Part shown: positions 21,028 through 21,028 of the stretch, one piece after another
How positions within the stretch are numbered: the first letter of the stretch is position 1
Layout of the letters: each line of letters begins with the position of its first letter
NCBI GenBank assembly: GCA_947167635.1
Contig: CAMVIT010000047.1
Coordinates: forward strand, 1-21,028
Origin: F23-D06 sp947167635
GTDB lineage: Bacteria > Bacteroidota > Bacteroidia > Bacteroidales > WCHB1-69
Reading direction: 5' to 3'
Length of the DNA: 21,028 bases
Notes under the pieces: model-generated
The model's database searches: none
Seen by the model: the letters and a program-made list of their open reading frames with translations, nothing else
What the model was told of the DNA's origin: nothing
Position numbers and translations under genes: made by a program

Positions 21028-21028
21028 T

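Overview
The window looks like chromosomal DNA of a Bacteroidota bacterium, most likely order Bacteroidales. Four signs support this. (i) Eleven -7 boxes of the Bacteroidota type TAnnTTTG lie upstream of genes. (ii) Two secreted proteins end in type IX secretion (T9SS) type A sorting domains, found only in this phylum. (iii) Typical gene families are present: a glnA / conserved membrane protein / pruA cluster, DUF4369 lipoprotein, RluB with a long basic tail, and an ECF sigma factor next to lipoproteins. (iv) Shine-Dalgarno sequences are nearly absent. Genes are closely packed. No tRNA, rRNA, CRISPR array or insertion sequence was seen, and no gene-free stretch exceeds 300 bases.

Layout. 1-90: first 30 codons of metK (minus). 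91-380: divergent regulatory region with the glnA promoter and a metK leader that appears to fold as a SAM-II-class riboswitch. 381-4141: glutamine synthetase, a conserved membrane-anchored protein and P5C dehydrogenase, a glutamate/glutamine/proline block closed by a strong terminator. 4252-5616: folP and a DUF456 membrane protein. 5627-6703 (minus): T9SS-exported endonuclease I. 6846-8864: peptidase T and an SDR oxidoreductase. 8932-9093 (minus): rubredoxin. 9212-11716: RluB and a U32/TrhP-like tRNA hydroxylation protein, separated by an AT-rich region with nested dyads. 11739-13406 (minus): T9SS-exported subtilisin. 13498-16563: an overlapping operon of small lipoprotein, DUF4369 lipoprotein, CinA and XerD. 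16591-18108 (minus): Wzx-like flippase. 18194-21027: ECF sigma factor, three lipoproteins and a single-pass membrane protein.

Two places stand out. The metK leader carries the SAM-II core (UUGCA paired with UGCUA, the U-U ligand position, a second pseudoknot helix and a P1 helix). The last 2.8 kb, the sigma-factor cluster, contains three lipoproteins with unusually long N-terminal leaders. In two of them the leader is encoded by a 75-bp hairpin-forming repeat, about 79% identical between copies and read in the same frame. Its HKRSAV peptide sits just before the hydrophobic core of the signal peptide, so an interspersed repeat seems to have become part of an export signal.

All five divergent gene pairs have a TAnnTTTG box on each strand, and all eleven boxes are followed by C. 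Four convergent junctions are tight (10-67 bp); one has a clear bidirectional terminator.
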